Source: Lachnoclostridium sp. UBA5725 | Lineage (GTDB): Bacteria > Bacillota > Clostridia > Lachnospirales > Lachnospiraceae | Assembly: GCA_002419585.1 (NCBI GenBank) | Contig: DIGJ01000040.1 | Span: forward strand, 62,001-126,000 | Length of the DNA stretch: 64,000 bases | Direction of reading: 5' to 3' | Shown here: piece by piece, positions 44,630-54,390 of the stretch | Layout: each line of letters begins with the position of its first letter | Position numbering within the stretch: the stretch's first letter is position 1 | The notes under the pieces: model-generated | Seen by the model: the letters and a program-made list of their open reading frames with translations, nothing else | What the model was told of the DNA's origin: nothing | Database searches by the model: none | Made by a program: the position numbers and the translations under genes

Positions 44630-46027
44630 ATGGGATCATTGACACACAAAGCGGAACGTGCTACATTTAACGTTGCAATCGATGCCGCAATCAAGTATGT
44701 AAACAAAGACCGTGAGAAGGGACTTTTAAAGCTTGTAGATATGGCGGAACGTTACATGGGTGACAACTTTTCACCAAATAGTTATGAAGCAACCAGGAAG
44801 TTAATCCAAACTCCCGACTCAAAGTGGATGCAGTTTACCAACCGTCTTCTCGATGAAGTCGATCCACACGTTGCAAAAATGACAGCTTTAAACTTAGGGT
44901 TTGAATCTGCCTTTCATGGTACGAAAACCATTCGTAAGATGAGAGAAATACATAATTGCAGTATTCCATGGTTAATTCTAATGGATCCAACCAGCGCTTG
45001 TAATTTACACTGCACAGGCTGTTGGGCTGCCGAGTATGGTCACAAATTAAGTTTATCCTTTGAAGATTTAGACCGCGTCGTAACTGAGGGAAAAGAACTC
45101 GGAATCTATTTTTACATGTTCACTGGTGGCGAGCCGTTGGTTCGAAAGCGTGATTTGATTCGTCTTTGTGAAAAGCACAACGATTGTGCCTTCCATTCTT
45201 TCACAAATGGCACCTTAGTCGATGAAGAATTCTGCGAGGAAATGAAGCGTGTCGGAAATCTTTCGCTATCGATTAGCTTAGAAGGGTTTGAAAAAGTCAA
45301 TGATTTTCGCCGTGGAAACGGTGTTTTTGATCAGGTAATGCATGCAATGGATTTATTGAAAGCAAGTGGACAAATATTTGGTACTTCCATTTGCTATACC
45401 AGGAATAATGTAGAAACAGTAACCTCGGATGAATTTTTGGATATGATTATAGAAAAAGGATGCCGTTTTACCTGGTACTTCCACTATATGCCAGTAGGAA
45501 ATGAAGCCGATGTTGACTTAATGCCAACAAATGAACAAAGAATATATATGTATCACCGTGTTCGCGAAATCCGTGGTCTCGAAGGTGGAAAACAGATCTT
45601 TGCTATGGACTTTCAAAATGATGGCGAATATGTCGGTGGATGTATCGCAGGTGGTAGAAATTATTGCCATATCAATGCAAATGGAGATGTTGAACCATGT
45701 GTATTCGTTCATTACTCTGATGCTAATATCAAAGAAGTAAGCTTATTAGAAGCACTAAAACAGCCTCTGTTTATGGCTTACCGAGACAACCAACCATTTA
45801 ACAACAATCACTTAAGACCTTGCCCAATGCTTGAAAACCCTGAATATTTGGAACGTATGATAAAAGATACCGGTGCGAAATCAACCGATTTACAATCACC
45901 CGAATCGGTTGAGCATCTTTGCGGAAAATGCAGGGAGTACGCTGACACTTGGTCACCAAACGCACAAGTTTTGTGGAACTTAAAAACACATAAAAAACCA
46001 GTCTATGAAAATTACAAAAATAAATAA
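44630..46027 (+). CDS. Radical SAM protein with SPASM-like C-terminus
   Basis: 465-aa iron-sulfur enzyme. The radical SAM CX3CX2C motif is CNLHCTGC (Cys 124, 128, 131), followed by FTGGEPLVRKRDLIRLCEKH. The C-terminal half has Cys in GGCIAGGRNYCHINANGDVE, DVEPCVF, RPCPM and HLCGKCREYADTW, typical of auxiliary clusters. An N-terminal 110-residue helical region precedes the barrel. Substrate unknown. It overlaps the downstream flippase-like gene by 23 bp, and a TetR regulator follows, which may point to lipid or membrane chemistry. Confidence 0.82.
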   Translation: MGSLTHKAERATFNVAIDAAIKYVNKDREKGLLKLVDMAERYMGDNFSPNSYEATRKLIQTPDSKWMQFTNRLLDEVDPHVAKMTALNLGFESAFHGTKTIRKMREIHNCSIPWLILMDPTSACNLHCTGCWAAEYGHKLSLSFEDLDRVVTEGKELGIYFYMFTGGEPLVRKRDLIRLCEKHNDCAFHSFTNGTLVDEEFCEEMKRVGNLSLSISLEGFEKVNDFRRGNGVFDQVMHAMDLLKASGQIFGTSICYTRNNVETVTSDEFLDMIIEKGCRFTWYFHYMPVGNEADVDLMPTNEQRIYMYHRVREIRGLEGGKQIFAMDFQNDGEYVGGCIAGGRNYCHINANGDVEPCVFVHYSDANIKEVSLLEALKQPLFMAYRDNQPFNNNHLRPCPMLENPEYLERMIKDTGAKSTDLQSPESVEHLCGKCREYADTWSPNAQVLWNLKTHKKPVYENYKNK

Positions 46028-47003
46028 GAAACAAATCTTCAAAATTTTCGTTCTACTTGCTATGATAGGCATTGCCTGTTTCTTATGCAAAGATTCACTT
46101 GTTCCTGTATTCCTTAAGGTGAAGGAGACGAAAATTTCAACAATCGCAATGATATGTATTATATCGTTAGGATATTTTGTATTTGAAGGGATAAACCTAT
46201 GGCGTTTATCCCTAATATATACTCCAAGCTTTACCATGGCACAAGGTGTAAGCTGTTCTTTTTATGCGTGTTTTTATCGAACGCTCACAATGGGAAGTGC
46301 TTCTTTTGCAGCAGGTATGTACTATCTGAACAAAAAAAAGGTCCCACTTGCAAATACACTAAGTTTGATTACACTCCAGTATGTCTCTTTTAAAATTGCG
46401 ATTGCTCTTTTTTGTGGTATTTGTGTATTTTCAGACTACCAATATATGCACACAATGTATGGTGACTATTTTTCCTTCATTTTAATCGGATTTTTACTCA
46501 CAATACTGATAACGACTGTATTAATATTAATCTGTGTATGCACTCCTTTCCATAAGCTAATTCTCTGGGTTTGCTCAAAATTGAATCGAAGTGGAAAATA
46601 TACAGAACAGATAAATAAAATGAATGCAGAATTTGTATCCCTTCGGGAAGGAACTTATTTTTTGATGAAAGACAAGGTTGCGATGGCATCCTTAGTTTTT
46701 CGGAATTTGATACGGCTTATTTTTTGGTATTGCCTTCCTTGCTTTTTATTTGGAACAACTACGCTTTCGCAAATTCGTCATACGATTAGTATTTCCTCCC
46801 TTATAACTGCCCTCGCCGGTGTTCTTCCATCACCTGCAGGTATTGGTTCCACTGAGTTTTTATTTACTGCCTTTTTCTCTCGAATTTATGGTACGACGTT
46901 AGCCGCATCTTCCATGCTTTTATATCGCTTTGCTACCTTTATTTTTCCATTTTTTGTTGGAATTTTGGTCGTAATGTGTTATGATGACAAGAAAAAATTG
47001 TGA
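46005..47003 (+). CDS. Lysylphosphatidylglycerol synthase TM-region family protein
   Basis: 332-aa integral membrane protein with about eight segments, of the UPF0104/LPG-synthase transmembrane (AglD-like) family. The conserved LITALAGVLPSPAGIGSTEF is near residue 268. Only the membrane flippase-like part is present, with no lysyl-transferase domain. Such proteins are thought to translocate lipids or lipid-linked groups. It overlaps the radical SAM gene, is translated by coupling and lacks a separate ribosome binding site. Confidence 0.82.
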   Translation: MKITKINKKQIFKIFVLLAMIGIACFLCKDSLVPVFLKVKETKISTIAMICIISLGYFVFEGINLWRLSLIYTPSFTMAQGVSCSFYACFYRTLTMGSASFAAGMYYLNKKKVPLANTLSLITLQYVSFKIAIALFCGICVFSDYQYMHTMYGDYFSFILIGFLLTILITTVLILICVCTPFHKLILWVCSKLNRSGKYTEQINKMNAEFVSLREGTYFLMKDKVAMASLVFRNLIRLIFWYCLPCFLFGTTTLSQIRHTISISSLITALAGVLPSPAGIGSTEFLFTAFFSRIYGTTLAASSMLLYRFATFIFPFFVGILVVMCYDDKKKL

Positions 47004-47021
47004 TTTGGGGAGTTGAATTGA

Positions 47022-47603
47022 ATGGAAATCAAACGGGAGATTACCAAGGAATTACTTACGGAAAGCTTTCATACGTTACTTCTAACTCATGATTTCGATA
47101 AAATTACGATAAAAATGATAACCGATGAGGCTGGGGTGATTCGTCCTACTTTTTATTATTATTTTGAAGACAAATATGATTTATTATCCTTTATCTTATA
47201 CAAAAACGTGTTTTCCAGAGTAAAAGAATTAAATGCGCTTGATATGGACGTAGAAGGCGTAAAGAGTATTTTTATTTCCATTGAAAAAGACAAAAAATTT
47301 TATCAGCGTGCATTTGAGGTTACTGGGCAGAATTCGTTTGAACATATGTTTTATAACTATTCTTATGAACTTTTCCTAGAACGACTAAACCACTACGCAC
47401 TGCGTGATATTCCAAATTATCATCTACTTACGAAAGATGTCGTAGCTAAATATTATAGCATCGGATTTGTTAACATTATAAAAGAATGGCTACAAAACAC
47501 CTTTCAATGTTCTTATAATGAAAATCCTACCGCAGAAGAGATTTTTGGAGCCTATGAATTTTTGAATTCTCATTCTATTTTGGATCTTTTAAAAAAGGAA
47601 TAA
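47022..47603 (+). CDS. TetR family regulator (DhaS/TetR_C_8 type)
   Basis: 193-aa regulator with an N-terminal TetR HTH (residues 8-55: ITIKMITDEAGVIRPTFYYY) and the C-terminal domain of the dihydroxyacetone-kinase-regulator class. Last gene of the mntP/radical SAM/flippase run, 18 bp after the flippase-like gene, so it probably controls this operon. Confidence 0.88.
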   Translation: MEIKREITKELLTESFHTLLLTHDFDKITIKMITDEAGVIRPTFYYYFEDKYDLLSFILYKNVFSRVKELNALDMDVEGVKSIFISIEKDKKFYQRAFEVTGQNSFEHMFYNYSYELFLERLNHYALRDIPNYHLLTKDVVAKYYSIGFVNIIKEWLQNTFQCSYNENPTAEEIFGAYEFLNSHSILDLLKKE

Positions 47604-47664
47604 AAAATGCCCTATGAAGATGTTCTCCAATATGGATTGGAAAAATCTCATAGGGTATTTTTTT
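47602..47664. terminator. Bidirectional terminator between convergent operons
   Basis: ATGCCCTATGA pairs with TCATAGGGTAT (one wobble), with an inner CCAAT/ATTGG hairpin, flanked by A6 and T7. It ends the TetR transcript and can also end the minus-strand polyamine operon. Confidence 0.88.
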
Positions 47665-47711
47665 CGCATTCTTATCTTTCATTTGGATCTGATGACCAAA
47701 TCTTATCTAAA

Positions 47712-47792
47712 CTATTTCCCTTTTGTTGAAAGCCCTAATTCATCCATCCAAAGATATTCGTCCGCTAGTTTCTCTGTATTATAAACTTTCAT
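47712..47792 (-). CDS. Possible 26-codon small ORF
   Basis: A short ORF downstream of nspC reads MKVYNTEKLADEYLWMDELG, then LSTKGK and stop. AAAGGAAAATATCGA precedes its ATG, an acceptable ribosome binding site. It is compact, charged and unmatched to any family I know. It could be the last small gene of the polyamine operon or a decayed gene fragment. Confidence 0.3.
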   Translation of the reverse strand: MKVYNTEKLADEYLWMDELGLSTKGK

Positions 47793-47833
47793 TCGATATT
47801 TTCCTTTTTTTGATATACATGATTACAATGTCC

Positions 47834-48973
47834 TTATAACCTTGATTTGAAATCTTCGTAACCAAATGTTTTTATTAGGTTCCATGCTTTATTTGTTTTA
47901 TAAATAATATCTGGAAGATTCATTCCGTTAAACGTATTCGTTTTTACCATGGAGTAGATTGCCATGTCACAAAAAATGACACGGTCACCAATTTGTAGCG
48001 GCTTATCGAAGATATAATCTCCAATCACATCTCCTGCCAAGCAAGTCGGGCCTGCAAGACGATATAAGGTTTCGCAATTATGATTTAAGGCTTCTTCGTC
48101 GGCAACGTTAGCCCCAATGATATTCGGTGTATATGGCATTTCTAATACATCGGGCATATGACAGGCGGCGGAAGCATCAAGGATTGCTATTTTTCGTCCA
48201 TTTTCAATTATATCCAGCACAGTGGATACTAAGAATCCGGCATTCAATGCCACCGCTTCTCCCGGTTCCAAATAAATGGTCAAGCCATACGTTTCCTGCA
48301 TATGTTTAATGCAAGTAATCAAGGTATCTATATCATAATCTTTCCTTGTGATATGATGGCCCCCACCAAAATTTAACCACTTCATTTTCGGTAGAATAAA
48401 ACCAAACTTCTCTTCTACGGCGTTGAGTGTTGTGAGTAAGTCATCCGAGTTTTGCTCACATAATGTATGGAAATGAAGGCCAGATATTCCTTCTAATTCC
48501 TCTTCCTTAAAGTTTTGCCTAGTAATACCCATCCTGGAATGTGGTGCACAAGGATCATAGATGGCATGTCCTTCTTGCGTGGAACATTCAGGATTGATAC
48601 GAAGACCACACTCCACTCTTGAGGCTATCGCCTTATCCTTAAATCGATTCCACTGCGAAAAAGAATTAAATACAACATGGTCGCAAATCGATAAAAGTTC
48701 ATCGATTTCATCGTCACGGTATGCAGCTGCATACACATGATTCTCTTTTTTCATGTATTCGAATCCTAGCTTTGCCTCATGAAGACCACTTGCCGTTGTC
48801 CCATCCAGATATTCTCCAATCAGTGGGTAGGTTTCATACATCGAAAAGCATTTCTGCGCTAATAAAATATGACACCCTGTTTCTTGTTTGATTCGATTTA
48901 AAATCGCTAAGTTTTTCATGAGTAATTCTTCTTCTACAACAAACGCAGGTGTTTTGATGGTATTATAGTCCAT
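47834..48973 (-). CDS. nspC: Carboxynorspermidine/carboxyspermidine decarboxylase
   Basis: 379-aa PLP decarboxylase of the alanine-racemase fold that converts carboxy(nor)spermidine to (nor)spermidine. PLP Lys lies in LLAQKCFSMYETYP near residue 41; MKWLNFGGGHHITRKDYD and LEPGEAVALNAGFLVS bind the cofactor phosphate, and GPTCLAGDVIGDYIFDKPL carries the catalytic Cys. It follows the matching dehydrogenase and closes the polyamine operon. Confidence 0.95.
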   Translation of the reverse strand: MDYNTIKTPAFVVEEELLMKNLAILNRIKQETGCHILLAQKCFSMYETYPLIGEYLDGTTASGLHEAKLGFEYMKKENHVYAAAYRDDEIDELLSICDHVVFNSFSQWNRFKDKAIASRVECGLRINPECSTQEGHAIYDPCAPHSRMGITRQNFKEEELEGISGLHFHTLCEQNSDDLLTTLNAVEEKFGFILPKMKWLNFGGGHHITRKDYDIDTLITCIKHMQETYGLTIYLEPGEAVALNAGFLVSTVLDIIENGRKIAILDASAACHMPDVLEMPYTPNIIGANVADEEALNHNCETLYRLAGPTCLAGDVIGDYIFDKPLQIGDRVIFCDMAIYSMVKTNTFNGMNLPDIIYKTNKAWNLIKTFGYEDFKSRL

Positions 48974-49027
48974 TCTTTACTCCATTCCTACGCATTTGTC
49001 TTGCGCATTTTAAAGTATTGGCAGTGA

Positions 49028-50230
49028 TTAATCTACAAGTGTAGGATTAAAGTCTTCTTGCCAAGGAAGTCCCCATTTATTGAGTGCTTCCATGAATGGA
49101 TCTGGATCAAATTCCTCGATATTAAAAACGCCTGGCTTATTCCAGGTCTTATCCATAATAAGCATTGCACCAATCATAGCTGGTACTCCTGTGGTATAGC
49201 TGATTGCCTGGGAACCTACTTCTTTATAGCATTCCTGGTGATCACAAATATTATAAAGATAATAAGTCTTATCTTTTCCATCTTTTTTACCTTGGAAGAT
49301 ACATCCAATGTTTGTCTTTCCAACCGTACGCGGTCCTAAGCTTGCAGGATCTGGTAATACCGCTTTTAAAAACTGAAGAGGTACGATTTGTTTTCCTTCA
49401 AATTCGATTGGCTCAATGGAGGTCATACCAACGTTTTCCAAACATTTTAAATGTGTGATGTAGCTTTGCCCAAATGTCATAAAGAATCGAATACGTTTGA
49501 TACCTGGTATGTTAATACCAAGTGACTCTAATTCCTCGTGATGAAGCAGGTACATATCCTTTTTGCCAACACCTTCAAAGTCATACTCTCTTTTAATTTC
49601 CATCGGCTTCGTTTCTACCCATTGTCCATTTTCCCAATAACTTCCGTTCGCAGATACTTCTCGAATATTAATTTCTGGATTGAAGTTTGTTGCGAATGGG
49701 TATCCATGATCACCACCGTTACAGTCTAAGATATCAATATAATTAATTTCATCAAATTCATGTTTTAATGCATATGCACTAAATACACCCGTTACTCCAG
49801 GATCAAATCCGCTACCAAGTAAAGCCGTGATTCCAGCTTCTTCAAAACGTTCTCTGTATTCCCACTGCCATTTATATTCAAATTTTGCGGTATCAAGTGG
49901 TTCATAGTTTGCAGTATCCACATAATTTGTCTTGGTTGCAAGGCAGGCATCCATAATCGTTAAATCCTGATAAGGAAGTGCTAAATTCAGTACAACATCT
50001 GGTTTAAATCCATTGATCAGCGTAACAAGCTCGTCCACATTATCTGCATCTACTTGTGCCGTATGAATGATCGTTTTTGTCTTTCCTTCTAATTCTTCTT
50101 TTAATTTATCACATTTACTTTTCGTACGGCTTGCGATCAGTATTTCTTCAAAAGCTTCACTGTTTTGGCAACATTTGTGAATTGCCACTCCTGCAACTCC
50201 ACCGCATCCGATGATTAACGCTTTTCCCAT
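49028..50230 (-). CDS. Carboxynorspermidine/carboxyspermidine dehydrogenase
   Basis: 400-aa NADPH-dependent saccharopine-dehydrogenase-like enzyme that condenses aspartate semialdehyde with putrescine or diaminopropane. Rossmann start MGKALIIGCGGVAGVAIHK; DTANYEPLDTAKFEYKWQWE and LLGSGFDPGVTGVFSAYA are family signatures. The partner nspC follows 54 bp downstream. In this operon the likely amine is putrescine made by SpeA/SpeB. Confidence 0.93.
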   Translation of the reverse strand: MGKALIIGCGGVAGVAIHKCCQNSEAFEEILIASRTKSKCDKLKEELEGKTKTIIHTAQVDADNVDELVTLINGFKPDVVLNLALPYQDLTIMDACLATKTNYVDTANYEPLDTAKFEYKWQWEYRERFEEAGITALLGSGFDPGVTGVFSAYALKHEFDEINYIDILDCNGGDHGYPFATNFNPEINIREVSANGSYWENGQWVETKPMEIKREYDFEGVGKKDMYLLHHEELESLGINIPGIKRIRFFMTFGQSYITHLKCLENVGMTSIEPIEFEGKQIVPLQFLKAVLPDPASLGPRTVGKTNIGCIFQGKKDGKDKTYYLYNICDHQECYKEVGSQAISYTTGVPAMIGAMLIMDKTWNKPGVFNIEEFDPDPFMEALNKWGLPWQEDFNPTLVD

Positions 50231-50358
50231 AGTTTATTCCTCTTTTCTGCGCTGCTCTTTGTGCATATCAAGTTTATGTGTACAGCGCTAACACAAACTT
50301 GCGAGTGAATCGATTTTCTTCACCCTCTCCTCAAGTATCGTATTTTATTTCTTTATAT

Positions 50359-51210
50359 TTACTTGGAAACTGCTAACAGCAATTCTCTTAAAATCTTGCA
50401 TGCAACTGCAGTTGATGCACCTGATGCATCATATCCTGGTGACAATTCATTGATGTCCATTCCCACAATATCAAGTGATGATACCGAACGAATTGCATCT
50501 AATAATTGTAAAAAGGTGACGCCTCCCGCTTCTGGGGTACCAGTACCCGGAAATACGGATGGATCCAGTACATCTAAATCTATCGTAAAGTATACTGGGT
50601 GTCCCTTACAGCTTTCAATCGCCTCTTCTAATCCATTAAAATTAAACTTGTTTAGGTTTGTATGCTCGTTTGCCCAATAAAATTCACTGCGTTCACCGCT
50701 TCGTATTCCAAATTGATGAATTTTTCCATCGCCTACCAAATCCCAAACCCGGCGAATAACCGTTGCATGGGATAGTGTTTCTTCCAAATAGTCTTCCCGA
50801 AGATCCGTATGCGCATCAAAATGTATCACATGCAAATCTGGATATTTGGAAATCACCGCTTCCACAGCACCAAGGGTAACTAGGTGCTCTCCTCCTATCA
50901 TACAAGGAAGCTTTCCTGCTTCTAAAATAGTCAGACAGGTATCTTTAATCTCATCAAGGGCTCTTCTTGTATTTCCAAAAGGGAGTTCCAAGTCACCACC
51001 ATCAAAGACATGGATTTCTTCCATGTCTTTATCTTGGTAAGGACTATATGTCTCTAAACCATAAGACTCTGCACGCATGGTACGGCTTGCAAAGCGGGTA
51101 CCTGGTCGATAAGAAGTCGTTGAGTCAAACGGAGCTCCAAAAATCACTGTATTTGCTTCTTCAAACGAACTCTCACAGCCAATAAACATTTCTATATTTT
51201 TATTCCACAT
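50359..51210 (-). CDS. speB: Agmatinase (ureohydrolase family)
   Basis: 283-aa binuclear manganese enzyme that hydrolyses agmatine to putrescine and urea. Metal-binding motifs: GGEHLVTLGAVEAV, HFDAHTDLREDYLEETLSHA near residue 135, and TIDLDVLDPSVFPGTGTPEA near residue 215. A GTG precedes the ATG; the ATG after GGAG is preferred. It overlaps the end of speE and works downstream of SpeA. Confidence 0.94.
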   Translation of the reverse strand: MWNKNIEMFIGCESSFEEANTVIFGAPFDSTTSYRPGTRFASRTMRAESYGLETYSPYQDKDMEEIHVFDGGDLELPFGNTRRALDEIKDTCLTILEAGKLPCMIGGEHLVTLGAVEAVISKYPDLHVIHFDAHTDLREDYLEETLSHATVIRRVWDLVGDGKIHQFGIRSGERSEFYWANEHTNLNKFNFNGLEEAIESCKGHPVYFTIDLDVLDPSVFPGTGTPEAGGVTFLQLLDAIRSVSSLDIVGMDINELSPGYDASGASTAVACKILRELLLAVSK

Positions 51211-52051
51211 CACGTAATAACTCCTCTACATAATTTGGTAATGCAAATGCACCTTCATGCAATCTTGTATTATAGTATTTGGTCTGCATTCCCAGTGTAT
51301 TCCATTTTGCCGCATTAAAATCTCGGATTGGATGATATTTTTTCGAGGAAAATCCAAATAACCAATGCCCCGAAGGATACGTAGGAATATGCGCCTGATA
51401 CACTTTACTGATTGCAAAACTTTCCACAATCCGTTTATGGGCTCTTTGCATTGCTAAGGCATCCTCATGATAAAATGGACTCTCATGCTGATTTACGATG
51501 ATTCCATCCTCCTTCAACGCCTTATAGCAGTTACCATAAAATTCTTTGGTAAAGAGTCCTTCACCAGGACCAAATGGATCGGTGGAATCTACAATAATCA
51601 AGTCATATTCGTTCTCTTTGGATCGAATGTATTTTAAACCATCCTGATACGTAATATGCACTCTTGGATCATCCAGACTGCAGGCAGTAAGTGGCAGAAA
51701 CTTTTTACAAACTTCGACGACTAATTCATCGATTTCCACCATATCAATGTGTTCTACGCTTTCATAACGCGTCAATTCACGAATGACTCCACCATCACCA
51801 GCACCAATTACCAATACTTTCTTAGCATTTGGATGAACTGCCATTGGAACATGTACAATCATTTCATGATAAATAAACTCATCTTTTTCCGTCAGCATCA
51901 TATAACCATCGAGTGTCAAGAAACATCCAAATTCCTTGGAATCAAAGACATCAATTCTTTGGTAATCACTTTGTGCAGTAAATAGCTGACGATTGACTTT
52001 AATTGAAAAATTAACCTCTGGCGTATGCTGCTCTGTAAACCATAATTCCAT
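51200..52051 (-). CDS. speE: Spermidine synthase
   Basis: 283-aa aminopropyltransferase that uses decarboxylated SAM to convert putrescine to spermidine. The dcSAM site is VLVIGAGDGGVIRELTRYES near residue 80; the catalytic Asp lies in YDLIIVDSTDPFGPGEGLFT near residue 150. Encoded between speA and speB and dependent on SpeD for its donor. Length is normal. Confidence 0.95.
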   Translation of the reverse strand: MELWFTEQHTPEVNFSIKVNRQLFTAQSDYQRIDVFDSKEFGCFLTLDGYMMLTEKDEFIYHEMIVHVPMAVHPNAKKVLVIGAGDGGVIRELTRYESVEHIDMVEIDELVVEVCKKFLPLTACSLDDPRVHITYQDGLKYIRSKENEYDLIIVDSTDPFGPGEGLFTKEFYGNCYKALKEDGIIVNQHESPFYHEDALAMQRAHKRIVESFAISKVYQAHIPTYPSGHWLFGFSSKKYHPIRDFNAAKWNTLGMQTKYYNTRLHEGAFALPNYVEELLRDVE

Positions 52052-52131
52052 ACTTTGCTCCCTTCCGCCGCTTTAACGGCACTTAAAATCAGGGCGTGTG
52101 AAATCTTTATCTTTCACACTTGCTCCCTTCA

Positions 52132-53577
52132 TTATTGCAAAACATTCAAATGTTCAATCTTCATATCTTCTGGACCGGTCATAAAACAGCCCTTTGTCTT
52201 TGCATATTGAATATATTCTAAAATATCTTTTGTAATCATCTCTCCTGGTGCCAAGATTGGGATTCCTGGTGGATAGCACATAACAAATTCGCTACAAATT
52301 CTTCCTGCACTTTCCATTATTGGAAGTGATACCTTTTCACCGTAAAAAGCCTGTTGCGGTGACTTCATTACCTGTGGGTTTATATACTCATGATCAAGCA
52401 TTCCCGCTCTTTCTTTTTTAAAACGACGCCGAATTTCCGCGAGTGCACTCACGAGTCGCTCGATTTCTCGCTCTCTGTCACCAACGGAGATATAGGCTAA
52501 TATATTTCCAATATCGCCAAATTCAATCTGTATATCATATTCATCGCGTAGTAAATCATATACCTCAATACCGGCAAGTCCTACATCTAACGTATTAACA
52601 GATAATTTAGTTACATCAAAATCATAAATCGAATCTCCATTGACTAATTCACTCGAGTATGCATAATAATCGCCAATCTGGTTGATTTCATCTCTTGCAT
52701 ATTTCGCAAGTCCTCGCACTCTTTCAAAAATTTCTTCACCATGAAGCGCTAGATTCTTTCTTGAAATATCAAGGCTTGATAACAATAAATAGCTTCCACT
52801 GGTTGTCTGTGTCAGATTAATAATCTGTCTGACATAATCTGCATTCACATTCGGCCCCGCTAATAAAAATGAACTTTGTGTCAGGCTGCCACCTGATTTA
52901 TGCATACTAATGGATGCCATGTCAGCACCTGCTTCCATTGCCGCCATTGGAAGATTCTTGTCAAAGTAAAAATGAGTACCATGAGCCTCATCTGCCAGCA
53001 CTTTGATACCATGCCGATGGGCAAGCTCGGTAATCGCCTTTATATTCGAGCAAATACCATAGTAGGTTGGATTATTTACTAGCACTGCCTTTGCATCCGG
53101 ATTTTTTAGAATCACTTCCTCGAGTTCTTTTAAAGACATTCCCAGTGCAATACCAAGACGCTTGTCCACGTCAGGATTCACATAAATTGGCGTAGCTCCA
53201 CTTAAAATCAACGCATTGATTGCACTTCGATGCACATTTCTTGGCATGATAATCTTATCCCCTGCTTTACAAGTGGCAAGTATCATAGCCTGTACTGCAC
53301 TCGTTGTTCCTCCTACCATGAAAAAAGCATGTGCAGCACCAAATGCATCCGCTGCCAGTTCTTCCGCTTCTCTAATGATGGATACTGGATGACACAAATT
53401 ATCAAGCGGCTTCATCGAATTTACATCGACCGTCATGCACTTTTCCCCTAGAAATTCCGTTAGTTCTAGGTTTCCCTTACCTCTTTTATGTCCAGGTACA
53501 TCAAAAGGAACAATTCGCTCTTTTTTAAATTTATTTAAAGCCTCGTAAATCGGAATACGTTGTTGATTCAATTCCAT
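52132..53577 (-). CDS. speA: Arginine decarboxylase (Orn/Lys/Arg decarboxylase fold)
   Basis: 481-aa PLP enzyme of the aspartate-aminotransferase fold (short Gram-positive type), most likely arginine decarboxylase because speB follows. The PLP Lys is in SISMHKSGGSLTQSSFLLAG near residue 228, with VLADEAHGTHFYFD upstream and a C-terminal Orn/Lys/Arg domain (FYGEKVSLPIMESAGRICSE). Lysine or ornithine as substrate cannot be excluded from sequence. Second gene of the operon. Confidence 0.88.
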   Translation of the reverse strand: MELNQQRIPIYEALNKFKKERIVPFDVPGHKRGKGNLELTEFLGEKCMTVDVNSMKPLDNLCHPVSIIREAEELAADAFGAAHAFFMVGGTTSAVQAMILATCKAGDKIIMPRNVHRSAINALILSGATPIYVNPDVDKRLGIALGMSLKELEEVILKNPDAKAVLVNNPTYYGICSNIKAITELAHRHGIKVLADEAHGTHFYFDKNLPMAAMEAGADMASISMHKSGGSLTQSSFLLAGPNVNADYVRQIINLTQTTSGSYLLLSSLDISRKNLALHGEEIFERVRGLAKYARDEINQIGDYYAYSSELVNGDSIYDFDVTKLSVNTLDVGLAGIEVYDLLRDEYDIQIEFGDIGNILAYISVGDREREIERLVSALAEIRRRFKKERAGMLDHEYINPQVMKSPQQAFYGEKVSLPIMESAGRICSEFVMCYPPGIPILAPGEMITKDILEYIQYAKTKGCFMTGPEDMKIEHLNVLQ

Positions 53578-53595
53578 CTACTTTCCTCCTGCCAT

Positions 53596-54390
53596 CTAAA
53601 ATATATTACTACCACTAAAAATCTCAATCATCTCCTGGCGAAGATTTTTCGTTATCTCCAAGCGTGTTTTTGGTGGAAGTTCGTAAACATCCGTTTTGAA
53701 TAAATAATTTTGCAAATCAATTTCTTTGATTAACATCTTGGTATGAAAAATATTGGACTGATACATATTAACATCAATCGCATCATATTTTCTAAGCGTC
53801 TCATCTGCAATGTAATCTTGAATGGATGTAATTTTATGATCCATAAACAGTTTTCTGCCATCCATCTGTCTTGTAAATCCACGGACCCTGTAATCCATCG
53901 TGATGATATCCGAATCAAAGCTTCCAATCAGATAATCCAACGTGGAAAGCGGTGTGATTTCACCACACGTTGCGACATCAATATCCACACGAAAAGTCGC
54001 AATACTGGTTTCCGGATGATATTCTGGATACGTATGCACCGTGACATGGCTTTTATCAAGATGAGCCACCGTCGTATCGCCTCTAGTAATTATCTCTCTA
54101 CGCATATCCCCGCTTCTTGCTTCAAACATCTGCTCTTCTGCAAGTAAAAGAGTTGCGCTTGCACCCTGTGGTTCATAATCCTGTTTCGAAACACTTAAAA
54201 CGTGCGCTCCAATCATCTCGGTTACGTTACATAATATATTAACCAATCGATTGGAATTATATTGTTCATCAATATAAGAAATATAATCTTTTTGTTCCCG
54301 CTGTGTCTTTGCATAGCAAACATCATAAATATTAAAACTTAATGCTTTCGTTAAATTATTAAACCCATATAGTGTTAAATTCTCGCTCAT
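53596..54390 (-). CDS. speD: S-adenosylmethionine decarboxylase proenzyme (E. coli type)
   Basis: 264-aa pyruvoyl enzyme that supplies decarboxylated SAM. The self-cleavage site is in AHLDKSHVTVHTYPEYHPE, before Ser near residue 114, and the length and start (MSENLTLYGFNNLTKALSFN) match the long E. coli-type class rather than the short Bacillus SpeH. A longer ORF start is upstream; GGAGG and GGGAAG before this ATG make it the likely start. First gene of the operon, behind a structured leader. Confidence 0.94.
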   Translation of the reverse strand: MSENLTLYGFNNLTKALSFNIYDVCYAKTQREQKDYISYIDEQYNSNRLVNILCNVTEMIGAHVLSVSKQDYEPQGASATLLLAEEQMFEARSGDMRREIITRGDTTVAHLDKSHVTVHTYPEYHPETSIATFRVDIDVATCGEITPLSTLDYLIGSFDSDIITMDYRVRGFTRQMDGRKLFMDHKITSIQDYIADETLRKYDAIDVNMYQSNIFHTKMLIKEIDLQNYLFKTDVYELPPKTRLEITKNLRQEMIEIFSGSNIF

